This document shows, piece by piece, positions 43,831 to 55,500 of a DNA stretch of 64,000 nucleotides. Under the pieces are notes generated by a model. That model was not told the origin of the DNA, did no database searches, and saw only the letters and a list, made by a program, of their open reading frames with translations. A program made the translations under genes and the position numbers. The DNA is from Deroplatys truncata (taxonomy: Eukaryota; Arthropoda; Insecta; Mantodea; Mantidae), in assembly GCA_030765065.1 (NCBI GenBank), contig CM060976.1, positions 60,124,539 to 60,188,538 of the forward strand, written 5' to 3'. Each line of letters starts with the position of its first letter. The first letter of the stretch is position 1.

Positions 43831-44876
43831 ACTTTGTATTTGAATGTTTCTTTAAATATTATATATTTATGTTTGCCTCGGCTGCGTCAATATTAATTTG
43901 CAGAAACACGTATCTCTTAGCAGGGTTGCGGCTAAAGAATGAAGGCTTACACAAATTATAATTGTATTTAACTTCATTTTATTAATCTTTCACACGATTA
44001 AATAATCCTTCACTGATATATCCTACTGTAGAGCTGTGAGATTATTGTTACTTGTACTATTTAACACGTAAACTTTATATTATTCACGCCGTAATGAATT
44101 TTTTATGTCTCACACTGAATACGTACCGAGCGAACGAACTGCTCAAGTACGCTTTCTTCTTGCATCTGCCTTCTACCGCCTAAATTTGTAAATTTCTCTA
44201 TTTCAAGTCTCTGATTGGCTAATCCTACTCCAATAGAATACTTTTATTTAACTTAAGCTTTTTCTAGCTGTTGATTGGCTATTTATTAAAAATGTTTTAA
44301 ATATTACATTATTGTTCCAAGAATTACTAGTAGTATTATTAAACTTTCTAATTTATTGTTGTCTCAAGGTTATCTCATTGTTAGTAACTTTCGGCTTCTA
44401 TTCTCACAGCGCCTACATTGTTAAATCACATAATACATTAACATAACGTTATTATACATGTACATAATACTATAAACATTAATACAATGACTGTAACATA
44501 AACTTTTTATATATTATTACATACATATATTACTTTAAAGCGGGCTGTTATTATTAATTATATTTTATATTATATAATTATACTGATATTATTTAAGTAT
44601 TAAAAATACTGCCTCAAACTGTCCTAGGTCTCAATAACAGAAGGCTATATAGCATCTGAATTTTTTTTTCCCCAAAGGAAGTTTTTATAATCAGGTGCGA
44701 ATTTAAAATCAACCCCTTTCCTTTCGTGTTATGCGTTAGATATAATTTTATAAGAATAATAATTCCGAATAACTTTTTATTTACAAATATTGGACATGAT
44801 AAATATTCTAGAAATTATGCCAACTTTATCCCCCCCCATTTATATGCCGCCTTTAATATCTAGGTCATATGAAGTT
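43831..44876. other. No gene; weakly LTR-like stretch
   Basis: 43980-44290 has CTGATTGGCTAATCC and a TTGATTGGCTATTTATT motif, like the CCAAT-bearing region of the fossil LTR at 54645-55500, but no ends or primer site can be defined. Confidence 0.25.
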
Positions 44877-45113
44877 AAGCCCGCGGCTTTTGCCTCAAGA
44901 GCAATTGCTCATCGCAATGGTGCTCACTTGTTTGCTGTTTTTCATTGTCTTTGGGCTGTCTTTAAATTCATTCTCTCTTTCATGTTGCAGATTATAGGGA
45001 GGATGGAGAATAATTCTGACCAAAGAAAAATTCCCACCCACCCCCAGCTGGGAATCGAATCAGGAACCTCTGGAATAGGAGGCTGCGTGCTAACCTTAAG
45101 ACCACAGAGGCAG
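44877..45113 (-). repeat. SINE-like repeat, family C (copy 2)
   Basis: The right end carries the reversed head: AGCTGGGAATCGAATCAGG then AACCTCTGGAATAGGAGGCTG, ending ACCACAGAGGCAG. The body matches 915-1115. Confidence 0.6.
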
Positions 45114-46391
45114 TATTTTCATTGTTGTTGAGATACATAAACAAGTTTTTTGTAAGCTTTCGGGAGAGAAGACGAAAGGTGGGAGAGAGATACTAAGCGT
45201 GAGCGGGAGGGAGATAATGAAGGACAATGGGATGAGAGGGAGACATAGAGAAAATATGCATGGTCATATCAATAATACGATGGTAATTGAAGTTTTTCCT
45301 AGAGGTATAGTAAATGCAACAAATGCAACGTTTAAATAAAGCGATGGCACTATTTATTTCCATAAATCTAGTTACAGCTGGGTTTCAACAACAGCCAGTG
45401 GTTCATAAGTATGTTTATTTACATCCAATAGAGTAATTATTGCGAGCGAAGAATTGGTGGTGGTTATGCACGTTGCGTATTTCATTGATTCGGTGAGCGA
45501 AGGCAATTTAGCCGAACTTCCCATAGTTACTGAGCCTAGAACGCGACTGCACGGCTCTCTAGTGCAACAGGTATCCGCTCTAAAAGACGCGTTCATTATC
45601 CCCGTTTTTTGTGCATGCTTTTAATCTTCAAGAATGGAAGTTGATCGATGTTGAACCAACCACCTAGATCGCATATGAAATGTTCTTTAATAACCCTGGT
45701 CATGGATCAAGCCGCATTATTAACTACCCCGGGTCATTATTTTTTGCTTAAAGGGTATAGTTCAGTGAATCCGCCTTAAATATGGCTGAAGTACTTGTGG
45801 TATGCCTATCCCAATCGGCTCTCAATGGATAAAAATGCCCTGCCTCTCTTATAACAGCAAAACTTCATCAAATCATGCTGATGGTCAAATCGATAAAACC
45901 TTCATTAAACGACGTCATAGAAATCACGCACATAATAGCGAATTCCCTTTCATTAGGCTTTTGTTCGGCAGAAATAAAAGCTTAACGAAGGTTATCTCCA
46001 GCAGTTATAAATACAATGCAACGCAACACACAATGGGACACAAAGTAGGTAAGAAGAGGATACAAAAATGAAATGCAAGTAAATCAAGTTGGATGGGATT
46101 GGGATGGGATGGGTGCACAATAATTATACATTTCAGCATAGTTGCTTTGCGCAAAGGTTTAGACGCAGCTTTGACACATGCAAGATCCACTTGATTCCTA
46201 ATGGAGTTTTCTGTTCCTAACTGCACAGAAACGCACAGCTTGATTTATCTTTTCCAGGCTTCTCCAATTCGGCAACAGCATTAAAAGTTAATGGATCAGA
46301 ACAGTACTACAGTAATCAAGGCTACATTCAACCAACAAACGTTTAAAAATTATTTAGTTGTAGTCTATGATCTTACATATGCCAAAGCACT
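45114..46391. other. No recognisable feature
   Basis: Mixed composition; ORFs at 45372-45596 and 45802-46071 have no known domain. A short GGGATGGGATGGG run lies near 46090-46112. Confidence 0.45.
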
Positions 46392-46397
46392 CTTTTT

Positions 46398-47327
46398 AGT
46401 TTCTCTACTACGTATAGTAAGTAGGGGAAGTATTGTATTCCACCCAAAAATTCGATACCGAGATTTCACCGGAAATACATGTTTTGAGACCCCCTGAATC
46501 CAAAAAAGGATTTTTGGAAACATGTCTGTGTGTGTGTCTGTGTGTGTGTGTGTGTTGTGTGTGTGTGTGTGTGTGTGTGTCTGTCTGTGAACAGCATAAC
46601 TCAGAAACGAACAGTCGGATAAACACCAAACTTGGTATTTAGGTTCAGTATCTTCCAAGGATACGACACGAAGGTTTTCAAGAAAATCCCCCCACCCCAG
46701 ATTACCCTTTACATGGAAGATTATTCGAAAATTTTAATTTTCTCAAAAATGGCTCTAACGATTTTCATTAAAATATCATATGTTTAAGATATTTTGTGAC
46801 AAATAAAATGTATATCTTGAATTTTCTGAGAATGTCTCCAAAAGTATTCTTCATTGTGAACCACTTTTGTATAACTGATAAACCGTAAGAGATAGACAAA
46901 ATTTTACTCCACAAAAAATGTAGATCGTGTTAAAATACACAATTTATGTCATATACATTTTTTTTTTGTTGAGCGAACCATTTTCGAAATATTGCTTGTT
47001 ATTCCCTTAAATTTTTCAATACTCATTTTCTCAAATGGGAATTCGTTATTAATTTTTTGTCTTGGATATGCAAAGAGTATTAATCTGTGGGAAAGGGAAT
47101 GGTGCTGCACCTAGCAACCAGCTATTTAGAGATATGTATGTGCTTAAAGGCTACTGTATTTCCAAATTGCCCTTGTAAATATATTATCCCCTTACATCTA
47201 CAAAGAAAATTAGCAATAAGATATACTCTGCAAATGTTTATCTCGATTAACATGAAGTAGATGGAGAATAAGCTTTGTAAAAATAGTTTGTACAAGAGTA
47301 GAGAAAGTCATGTGTGTAACACATCAG
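46398..47327 (+). repeat. ACTTTCTC-family repeat, young complete copy with long GT tract
   Basis: 930 bp from AGTTTCTCTACTACGTATAG to ACACATCAG. The left flank is CTTTTT and the right is ATTTTT (47328-47333). It is almost identical to 33838-34733. The main difference is a GT/TCTG microsatellite grown to about 55 bp (46526-46582). Thr-His-rich minus ORFs are artefacts of that tract. Confidence 0.9.
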
Positions 47328-47333
47328 ATTTTT

Positions 47334-49797
47334 TATATTACAGCCTCAAAATAAACTTTTTAAAATAATTTCTATATGTCTACAAGTGCAGTGCCGCTGA
47401 AAATGGTGTCGAAATATTTCCTTTATCAATTTATATTTCTTTGAAACTAAATTTTAGTGAATAATGCTTTTTTGTTGATTATTTTGCAAACACATGTAGT
47501 ATCTCGTAAAATAATTGAAATTCATTTGTAAATATCCGATTTGAAATTCTTGGCATTTTTCTATAGTCTCTCGTATGTTTTGTGCGAACGAATTTAAAAA
47601 TTTCAATGTTTACATTTAAAAATAATGATTATTTAAGTACATAGTGGTACAGAATTGCAAATAATCCATTCTCATATTCTGGCTATCATTTCATATTTTT
47701 GTTTTTGTTCATTACTAGTATATTGATTGAAAAACTTGCATATGTGATATTTATTACCAACAATGCCATTTAAACACTTTAACACTTAAAATGGTTTGAA
47801 ATAGAATACCTGGATAGAGAAGAGAAAACGTTCTGTCTCTTTCCATGGCCGACACTTTTGTAATGAATATTAATCAACATAAATCAATATTAGAACATAT
47901 ATTTTGGTGCTTACTCTAATTTTCTGAGATAAGGGTGTTCAAGGGTGTTTTAACATTTTCATTTTAAAAATTGGAATTAAAGAGCTATTGAAATATTGTA
48001 TCTGCATATGTATGTTATCAACAATGAAATTAATACAACTGATGTGTAAGAGTTTTCACAAACTTTTCATTTCAAAAATTAATTTAAGTTCATATAGGGA
48101 CTCAAAATGTTAATTAATCATTAAAACTAAATATTTTCAAAAAGGTACTTAATCTACAATTTTTCATGTTATCATATTAAACCATTAAAAACACAGGTGA
48201 ATTTTTTTATAAAAGTAGAAAACAAGGTGCGACTTAGTGCTGAGTGTTCCCTTAAATGATTCTAGGTTGTACTACGTTGTATATGGTAGATTTTGTTTGT
48301 ATATGTAGATGTGAAGAAAATCCTACACTTCGACATTAATTATGCGTGCAAGGCTGTTTGCTGTGGAACCATGGAGGATGAGTACTCTTAATATTTTGAA
48401 AGTTCATACAAGAAAACTATAACATTCCTTGATTCTAAAATAAATTTAACAAATATGTTGTCCTTGAAAGCATTATACGAATATGTAGAACAGATGTTTC
48501 AAAATGCACAGCAGCACATAAACGAATATTAGAAAAAGTAAACGTTGCTGGAATGAAACAAGAATCTTGATTTTGAAAAGAAAATAATAATAATAATAAT
48601 CATCATCATCATCATAAGGCAACATACTGTGAAAATCAAACTGCTCCTTCAGATTCTAGGGGTTCTCCGGATGCTAAATTTACATAAATACGCAATTAAA
48701 TCGAAATTTAGTTACTTTCGACCGAAATTTTTGGCAAAATTTTAGAAACACCTTCGGTCCCTGCACATACCCTTCTCATTTATAGACGCCATAGCGTACA
48801 ATAATAATGAAATGCTTATAACACTCGGAATAAACACAGTTATTGATACCGAAGCAGGAATGTTTACCGATTTGTATATTAAATACATTTCTAGCCATCG
48901 ATCATCTGTAGCCCATTACCCTGAAGGAGGATTGCCTAAAGCACAGATGGATATAAGCATTACTCGGTAGTTATCCAGCGAATCTGTAATCAGTAATTAA
49001 CGCCGAGAAAATTCGAAATATCTAAGCAAACCTCGCGATAGCAGGGCGCATCTGTTCCAATTACCAAATGCAATAGGTTTCAGCACTAATGTGACTACTT
49101 TAAGTGATCCGTGCTCTCCTTAAAATTCAGACTATCATTAGCCTGCAGAATATCGCCGAATTTCAAACACGTTTATCTCCAATATGTAAATTTTGCGTGC
49201 AAAGACACCTTTGTCTCAAAAACTAACATTCATAGAAACATATAATTTTGTACACTTCTTTTTCACATATAAATGTGCTCTGTGAAGCAGTTTTAGAAGT
49301 TCAATACTTATTAAGTATTTCATAAGTTGAAAACCTGTTTTAAAATTGGTTAAAAACAGCATATATATACCAAATAGTAGATATGTACGTTTTAATGATT
49401 CTACTTACCGGAGCAATTAAGTAGGTTTAGAATACGGATGTATTTTTGGAGTTATGTATTGCAAATGTTTTCCAAAAAAGGGTATTTGAGTTGTGTATAT
49501 TTTATATAACGTTTCTCTTTGTATTTTTATAGATTATGTTTTAAATGAAGTATAATAGTATGAATCATGAAACGCACACCAGAATAATTCTCATATCCTT
49601 CCGAATGTGTAGCAAAAATGTTGATCCCTTCTATTATATATATATATATATAATTTTTTTGAGAATTTTAAATTGTCTTAAGTGATGTAAAACTGATGCA
49701 TGCTCATAGTACGCTGTTCCCTTTCTATCGGTACTCACTAACAAGAACATAGACAACAAATTGAATGCGTAAGCATCCGTCCTCTTTTGGAAACACG
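47334..49797. other. No gene; two microsatellites
   Basis: About 2.4 kb of AT-rich sequence with an (AAT)n/(CAT)n run at 48585-48617 and a (TA)n run at 49634-49652. Nothing else identified. Confidence 0.5.
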
Positions 49798-49799
49798 TA

Positions 49800-51042
49800 C
49801 ACTACGTGAACAAAAGTATCCGGACACCTGGCTGAAAATGACGTACAAGTTCGTGGCGCCGTCCATCGGTATTGCAGGAAGTCAATATGGTGTTGGCCCA
49901 ACCTTAGCCTTGATGACAGCGTTCACTCTCGCAGGCATACTTTCAATCAGACGCTGGAAGGTTTTTTGGGGAATGGCAGCCCATTCTTCACGGAGTGCGG
50001 AACTGAGGAGAGGTATCGATGTAGGTCGGTGAGACCTGGCACGAATTCGGCGTTCCAAAACATCCCAAAGGTGTTCTATAGAATTCAAGTCAGGACTCTG
50101 TGCAGACCAGTCCATTACAGGGATGTTATTGTCGTATAACCACTCCGCCACAGCCCGTGCAGTATGAACAGGTGCTCGATCGTGTTGAAACATGCAATCG
50201 CCATCCCCGAATTGCTCTTCAACTGCGGGAACCAATAAGGTGCTTAAAATATCAATGTAGGTTTGCGTTGTGATCGTGCCACGCAAAACAACAAGGGGTG
50301 CAAGCCCCCTCCAGGAAAAACACGACCACACCATAACACCACCAACTCCGAATTTCACTGTTGGCACTACACACGCTAGCAGATGACGTTCACCGGGCAT
50401 TCGCCATACCCACACCCTGCCATCGGATCGTCACATTGTGTACCGTGATTCGTCAGTCCACACAACGTTTTGCCACTGTTCAATCGTGTAATGTTGACGC
50501 TCCTTACATCAAGCGAAGCATCGTTTGGCATTTTCCTGCGTGATGTGTGGCTTAAGAGCAGCCGCTCGACCATGGAATCCAAGTTTTCTCACCTCACACC
50601 TGTCATAGTACATGGAGTGGATCCTGACGCAGTTTGGAATTCCTGTGTGATGGTCTGTATAGATGTCTGCCTATTACTGTTTACGACCCTCTGCAAATGT
50701 CGGCGGTCTCTGCCAGTCAACAGACGAGGTCGGCCTGTACGCTTTTATGCTGTACATGTCCCTTCACGTTTCCACTTCACTATCACATCAGAAACAGTGG
50801 ACCTAGGGATGTTTAGGAGTGTGGAAATCTCACGTACAGACTTCTGACACAAGTGACACCCAATCACCTGACCACGTTCGAAGTCCGTGAGTTCCACGGA
50901 GCGTCCCATTCTGCTGTTTCACGATGTCTAATGACTACTTAGGTCGCGGATAATGAGTACCAGGCGTAGGTGGCAGCACAATGCACCTAAGATGAAAAAC
51001 GTATGTTTGTGGGCGTGTCCGGATACTTTTGATCACATAGTG
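49800..51042 (-). mobile_element. Tc1-like transposon, full length, inactive
   Basis: 1243 bp between TA dinucleotides (49798-49799, 51043-51044). The 28-bp ends begin CACTACGTGAACAAAAG on the left and CACTATGTGATCAAAAG reversed on the right, both continuing TATCCGGACAC; two mismatches in all. The minus-strand transposase is of DD34E type. This Tc1 lineage is widespread in insects and shows signs elsewhere of horizontal spread. The few end mismatches suggest a moderately recent insertion. Confidence 0.9.
49882..50909 (-). pseudogene. Tc1 transposase (DD34E), interrupted
   Basis: The ATG at 50909 starts MGRSVELTDFERGQVIGCHL, the N-terminal paired-type helix-turn-helix. Near 50740 a TAA interrupts after KREGTCTA. 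The first catalytic Asp is in VVWTDESRYTM, where the next codon is TGA in place of the usual Trp, and neighbouring pieces lie in other frames. From about 50415 an intact 177-codon C-terminal part carries the second Asp in FQHDRAPVH and Glu in DLNSIEHLWD, 34 residues apart, ending at 49882. All three catalytic residues survive but no full reading frame does. Confidence 0.85.
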
Positions 51043-51044
51043 TA

Positions 51045-51692
51045 TGCAATTTGCCAGTCAAGTGACTGAAATCAAGGGAGGGGGTGGAAAGGTGACGTAT
51101 GCATTTCAATACTTGTTTAAATCCTCGCGTTCATAAACGTCTTTGTTTTTCACCCAAGCATTCGAACGTTGGGTGACACGGGCATATTGCTACCCACGGA
51201 TCGCTGTTACCGCTACGAACTCTCCTAATGGTATTAACTGACCTGTCATTAGTTAACAATGTGTTCTGTCATGTGACAGTGTAAAAACAATAAGCTAAAC
51301 GTACGTTGTGAATCATACGCAAAAGAAAATATTGCACATGGATTGCCTAGACGTAACATTCTCCACCACATGTTAAACACCCTTATTGTGTTTAACATGT
51401 TATATTCAATTTCTGTATCTCAAATATTCAAGTAGAGCATTGTCTAATTCCTTTTTAAATTTGTTCAGCCTTTTATTAAAACATCATTCTGTATATTTAG
51501 AACTAAAGAAGGTTTACGGAAAATGTTCATAGAACATTTAACGTTATTGTACATTCCATTTAATTAGAACTAATATGTCTAATTTAATTCAGAATGATTT
51601 CCACATTGAGAATGTCAGAAAACACCTGCGAGAGCTATGACTGACAAAATATTAATGTCTTTAATTGGCAGATGGCTTTTCTTTCTTTCTTT
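51045..51692. other. No recognisable feature
   Basis: AT-rich; nothing identified. Confidence 0.5.
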
Positions 51693-52533
51693 TCTTTCTC
51701 TACTGCTTACCTATAGTAAGTAGAGTAAGCATTGTATTCCACCCAAAACTTCGATATGAGATTTGATCAGAAACTCATGTTTTGAGACTACCTCAGTGTG
51801 TCTGTATGTCTGTCTGTGGTATAACTTTGAACAGCCTAACACGAAAAGTAAATGTTGGATAAACACCAGACTTTGTATTTAAGAACAGTACGTTTCAAAG
51901 ATGCGATATGAAGATTATCAAGAAAATTCCCCAGCTCCGAACTACCCTTTACATGGAACATTTTTCGAAATTTATTTTCTCAAAAAAAGCTTCAAACGAA
52001 TTTTGATTAAAATACCATATATTAAAAATATTAACATGAAGAATAAAATTTATATCTTGTATTTTCTGAGAAGCTTGTGAAGTCCTCTTCATTCGGAAGG
52101 AAACTTATATAATCTTGCTGAACTGATAAACGTTAAGCGATAAGCGGAAACGTACTACACAAAAAATACAGATCTCTTATAAATACACAACTTATTTCAA
52201 ATAACTTTTTGTGACATCAGCGACTTCCGAGATATCTATTATTAATGGCTCGAAGTGTTCAATACTTAGCCATTCTTTTAAAGTTCTGCCGACTTTCAAT
52301 TGTTCCTGGTGATGTCATGGAAAGAGTATAGAATTTTAAGGTCAGCATATAGCGTCCAGTTCTAAAACATTTGACTATCACTATTCCCTTTGTATCTACA
52401 ACGAAATGTGTATTGTAGCTAGTTCTGAAAAGGTTTATTTGGATTAAAATGAAGTAGATAGGAAAATTGGTTTTCGTATACCTAATAATAAGCGATAGAG
52501 GGTAGAGAAAGCCATGTGAATGTAATACATCAG
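51693..52533 (+). repeat. ACTTTCTC-family repeat, complete but diverged copy
   Basis: Starts TTTCTTTCTCTACTGCTTACC and ends AATACATCAG before an ATTTTT-like run. Family blocks are in order; the left flank is a C/T run that obscures the target duplication. Confidence 0.8.
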
Positions 52534-52558
52534 AATTTTTATTTAAAATAAGCTGTCT

Positions 52559-52816
52559 GTGCCCTGTAAATCTTACGTGCCTTTGGCAGGGCGACATATC
52601 CCCTCCAGTTTCGCAAGCTCTCACGTTGATTCTGGTCCACTGGCTCACAGAAATAATACGGGGAAGTTCCTCGCGTTTCCTGAGTACACATTCCTAGAAC
52701 ATCTACTATTATATTACTTCCATGGGCCCATACGCCAACAAATGTCTGCTGTTGTGATGCAACTGTTGTCTCAAATTACAGAAATAGAAGCATCTGTGGC
52801 TCACTTGGAGGCGTAG
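52559..52816 (+). CDS. Unrecognised 85-codon ORF
   Basis: Reads MPCKSYVPLAGRHIPSSFAS at the start and MQLLSQITEIEASVAHLEA at the end, with composition less AT-biased than its flanks. No domain recognised. The C-terminal stretch could form an amphipathic helix. It directly follows an ACTTTCTC repeat. It may be a transposon or gene remnant. Confidence 0.2.
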   Translation: MPCKSYVPLAGRHIPSSFASSHVDSGPLAHRNNTGKFLAFPEYTFLEHLLLYYFHGPIRQQMSAVVMQLLSQITEIEASVAHLEA

Positions 52817-53044
52817 GTGTAAGATCCGTTACAAACTGCCATGTTGGGCTCTACTGGATTCCTTGTAATGGATAATGACGAACAAGGCGTGGATTTTGAT
52901 GGCCTAAACATGTTTGAAAAATAACCTATAAAGTGGTTCTAACATTTTAAACAAATAACAAATAATTACAAAAAATAATCTAAACACTGAGGTTTGTTTA
53001 ATTTATTAAAATTATCAAACAGAAAGCTATAAATTGACTTATAC

Positions 53045-53655
53045 AGTGCGGTCCTTTTAAGGTGAGGCCGCAGATCGTCTATATTGTAGCACGACGTACT
53101 GCAGCGACCTCGGTACTTACTTTTCCGATGCGCACTGGCGGCGCATGATGCGTTCAAGATTATATTATCAGCTTGTTTGTCGCTGCATTTTCCATCTTAA
53201 ACGTGAAAGTTTATCAAAACATCTGTGTTGTGTGTGATTTGCTTAAGAGTGTTAATGTAATGTTGATAGTGCACTGCAATGCCTGCCAATATATTCACGC
53301 TTAAACAACGAATTTTTATGTACGAATGTACGTAAAAGGCGAATCATGTAGACAGGTGTGTAGACAATTTCAGGAGAAATTTCCTGGTATTCCAGTTAAT
53401 AAGTTTAGGATTTCTAAACGCTAACACTAAGAAGCGAAAATAAGATGCTCTAACGGAGGAAAAAATTGACGAAACTGGTGCATCAATTTGTGGGGAACTC
53501 TAAGATTAAAGCTATAGGAACGACATTATATCCCCACACAATAGACGAACTTCAGAGCAACAGAGAATACAAATTATGAACATTACGGAAATTTCATCCA
53601 AAGATGCCAGGAATGTCTTTATGCAGATGAACACCAATTCCAGCACCACTTATAA
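53045..53655 (+). mobile_element. ITm transposon remnant, internally deleted
   Basis: The left part (53043 onward, TACAGTGCGGTCCTTTTAAGG) looks like a terminal region after a TA, followed by a leader and a transposase whose N- and C-terminal ends are joined directly. A matching right inverted end was not found. Confidence 0.5.
53279..53655 (+). pseudogene. ITm transposase: N-terminus joined to last 25 residues
   Basis: MPANIFTLKQRIFMYEC, then after a frame change YVKGESCRQVCRQFQEKFPG and IPVNKFRIS, the helix-turn-helix region. After about 150 worn bases the tail NFIQRCQECLYADEHQFQHH ends in a stop at 53653-53655; QRCQEC....Q.FQHLL is the usual C-terminus of this group. The catalytic core is missing. 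Confidence 0.6.
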
Positions 53656-53910
53656 CAAGGTTAGCACTCATTATAGTGCATATTATTATTACTCATGAGT
53701 AAGTAAGGCGGGAGTTAGGATAACAATAGTGTGCGGAGCACGTATACACGCAATCTGTGGCCTAACCGTAAAACCACCGCACTGTACTTGGGTAAAAACG
53801 CTATACAATCTGAAAAAGTAGGTACTTTAGAAATTAAAACTAAATATTTGTTCCATGTTCTTGATTTAAGAATCTGAAAAGAAACTCCAGAAATTGTTTC
53901 TTCTTCTCGC
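53656..53910. other. No recognisable feature
   Basis: Short spacer; nothing identified. Confidence 0.5.
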
Positions 53911-54063
53911 TGGCCCCGTAGCTCAGTCGGTAGAGCAACTGCCTGCTGTGCGAGGTGTTCCGGATTTAATAGTCGGCTGGAGGGTGGGAATTTATCTCTA
54001 ACCAAGATTAACCCCTCTCCTCCCCAGAGTCTAAAAGCATGAATGAGAGTGTGAATGTGTGTA
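53911..54063 (+). repeat. tRNA-headed SINE, family F
   Basis: The head TGGCCCCGTAGCTCAGTCGG then TAGAGCAACTGCC has a near-perfect box A; box B is worn (GTTCCGGATTTAATAG). The body has GGCTGGAGGGTGGGAATTT and CCTCTCCTCCCCAGAGTC. Single copy here; the right end is approximate. Confidence 0.65.
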
Positions 54064-54621
54064 TGATCTAATGACTAAAAACCAAAAGTGCAAGAAACCC
54101 AACGACAAGAGTTACACGAGTTAACACCATTGCCAATAGGCAATAAGTTCCAAAGAAAAGGCTGCCGATAGGACTCATGTAGTTAAAGGCGGGGTATAAA
54201 TATAACTAAACGAATTGCTTCTGTAGCAGGTCTTGCCAAACTGTAGCATTAACTCTCATATTATAAAAAAACGCATTGCGAATGAAGCGTCATCCGAAGC
54301 TTATGACTCGACATAAGGAAAGAACAACAGCAACCTCACAATACGCACTCAAACACCAACAAGACAAAACTTAGCTGTATCCATCCCCAGTTTGGGACAT
54401 GTAATTATACCTGTTTCCCTGACAAAAGCACCTTTCCATCCACAAGCAACCCCTTCCAGATTAACCATTAAATACAAATGTGAGTTTTTCTCCTAGAATG
54501 CGAGTAAGGGATGTACAAAGTTACTCTCATTTCTCAGTTGAATAGTTAAGTTTCATGTTTGGAAAGTTATCCTCATGTAAAATGTGAAGTGGTATACTTG
54601 TTATGTTATATTTATTTTGTT
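54064..54621. other. No recognisable gene
   Basis: If the fossil LTR at 54645 is real, this is where its internal region would start, but no retroelement domain is recognised. Confidence 0.4.
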
Positions 54622-54642
54622 GAGCCCCACGTTTGGGAGCCA
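54622..54642 (-). promoter_or_regulatory. Primer-binding site matching tRNA-Lys 3' end
   Basis: GCCCCACGTTTGGGAGCCA differs slightly from the tRNA-Lys end GCCCCACGTTGGGCGCCA known in insects. Confidence 0.55.
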
Positions 54643-55120
54643 ATTTGCGACGGTATTATTTATAATGTTTGTGTATTTGTGTTTACTGCACGTGGTGAAG
54701 CCATTTTGTGACGTGATTCTTTGTTAGGTTTGTTAGCTCCATCTGGTGTTAGCAATTTGCGGCAGTATTAATGTTTGTTTGAAAGAATGCTACTGTTATT
54801 TTATTTAATTTTTGGTTCTCTGTCCTCCGGCTAGCTATGATCTTTTTGGTCGAGCACTTCTCTTTATACAGGTTGTGTAAACGGAAAGGAATCTTTTATC
54901 CAAAGATAACACTGATGAAGGAATTTGTTTTACACTTTTATTGTCGAACACATTCACTATCACATTTTACACATTGATCTTGACACTCGCCAAACTGAAA
55001 CTGTTATAATAACTTATTTACTGATCATTCTTAATTCACGTACTTCAACTTTTTGTATCATTAACTTTACAACACTTTAGATTTCTCATAACTCTGCTAC
55101 GCGTAACTTGCGAATCGATA

Positions 55121-55295
55121 GCCGACGTGTACTGTACAAATATTTCTGCTGGAATGAGGGCGACGTGTAACGTACAAATGTTTTCGACGAACTGACGTGA
55201 AGACGACGTGTAGTGTACAAATATTTTCGACGAACTGACGGACTGAAGGCGACGTGTAGCATACCAATATTTTCGGTGAACTGACGGACTGAAGG
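55121..55295 (-). repeat. Minisatellite of four ~39-47-bp units in the fossil LTR
   Basis: Units start at 55121, 55160, 55202 and 55249, each with GACGTGTA..GTACAAAT.TTTTC and then GACGAACTGACGG-like sequence. The two last units are 47 bp and most alike. The array lies just downstream of the TATA box on the minus strand. Confidence 0.8.
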
Positions 55296-55500
55296 ACTTT
55301 ACCTCTAACCTAGCCCTTTTTATACTCCTACACCCCGATATGCCTAAAGATTATAACTGAGCTGCTATTGGCTAATAAAACGCGCCAACATTAGCGTCTA
55401 TTTTTATATCCAATGAAAATTATGAATACATATGCTCTAGGTAAAATGTTCCAGCAAATTCTAAAGAAAAACGCGCCAACATTACGTAACTTCCTCGTCT

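Larger units (their letters stand above)
54622..55500 (-). mobile_element. Fossil LTR-retroelement end (LTR plus tRNA-Lys primer site)
   Basis: Plus 54622-54642 reads GAGCCCCACGTTTGGGAGCCA, close to the 3' end of insect tRNA-Lys; reversed it is the primer-binding site used by Gypsy-like elements. To its right, on the minus strand, lie features of an LTR in order: CCAAT-like ATTGGCTAATAAAACGCGCC (about 55370), a TATAAAAAGGG box (reversed at about 55312-55324), a minisatellite, and AATAAA (reversed, 54937-54942). The internal genes are not visible. The outer LTR end is not fixed. It looks broken and old. Confidence 0.5.

Noticed and set aside
43860-44300. A second LTR resembling 54645-55500
   Set aside because: Only CCAAT-like motifs are shared; no ends, primer site or repeat partner could be defined.
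49787-50032. Plus-strand ORFs at 49787-50847
   Set aside because: They are antisense to the Tc1 transposase.
53911-53985. Functional tRNA gene at the TAGCTCAGTCGGTAGAGC motif
   Set aside because: Box B is worn, the T arm does not pair and the sequence continues into a SINE body.
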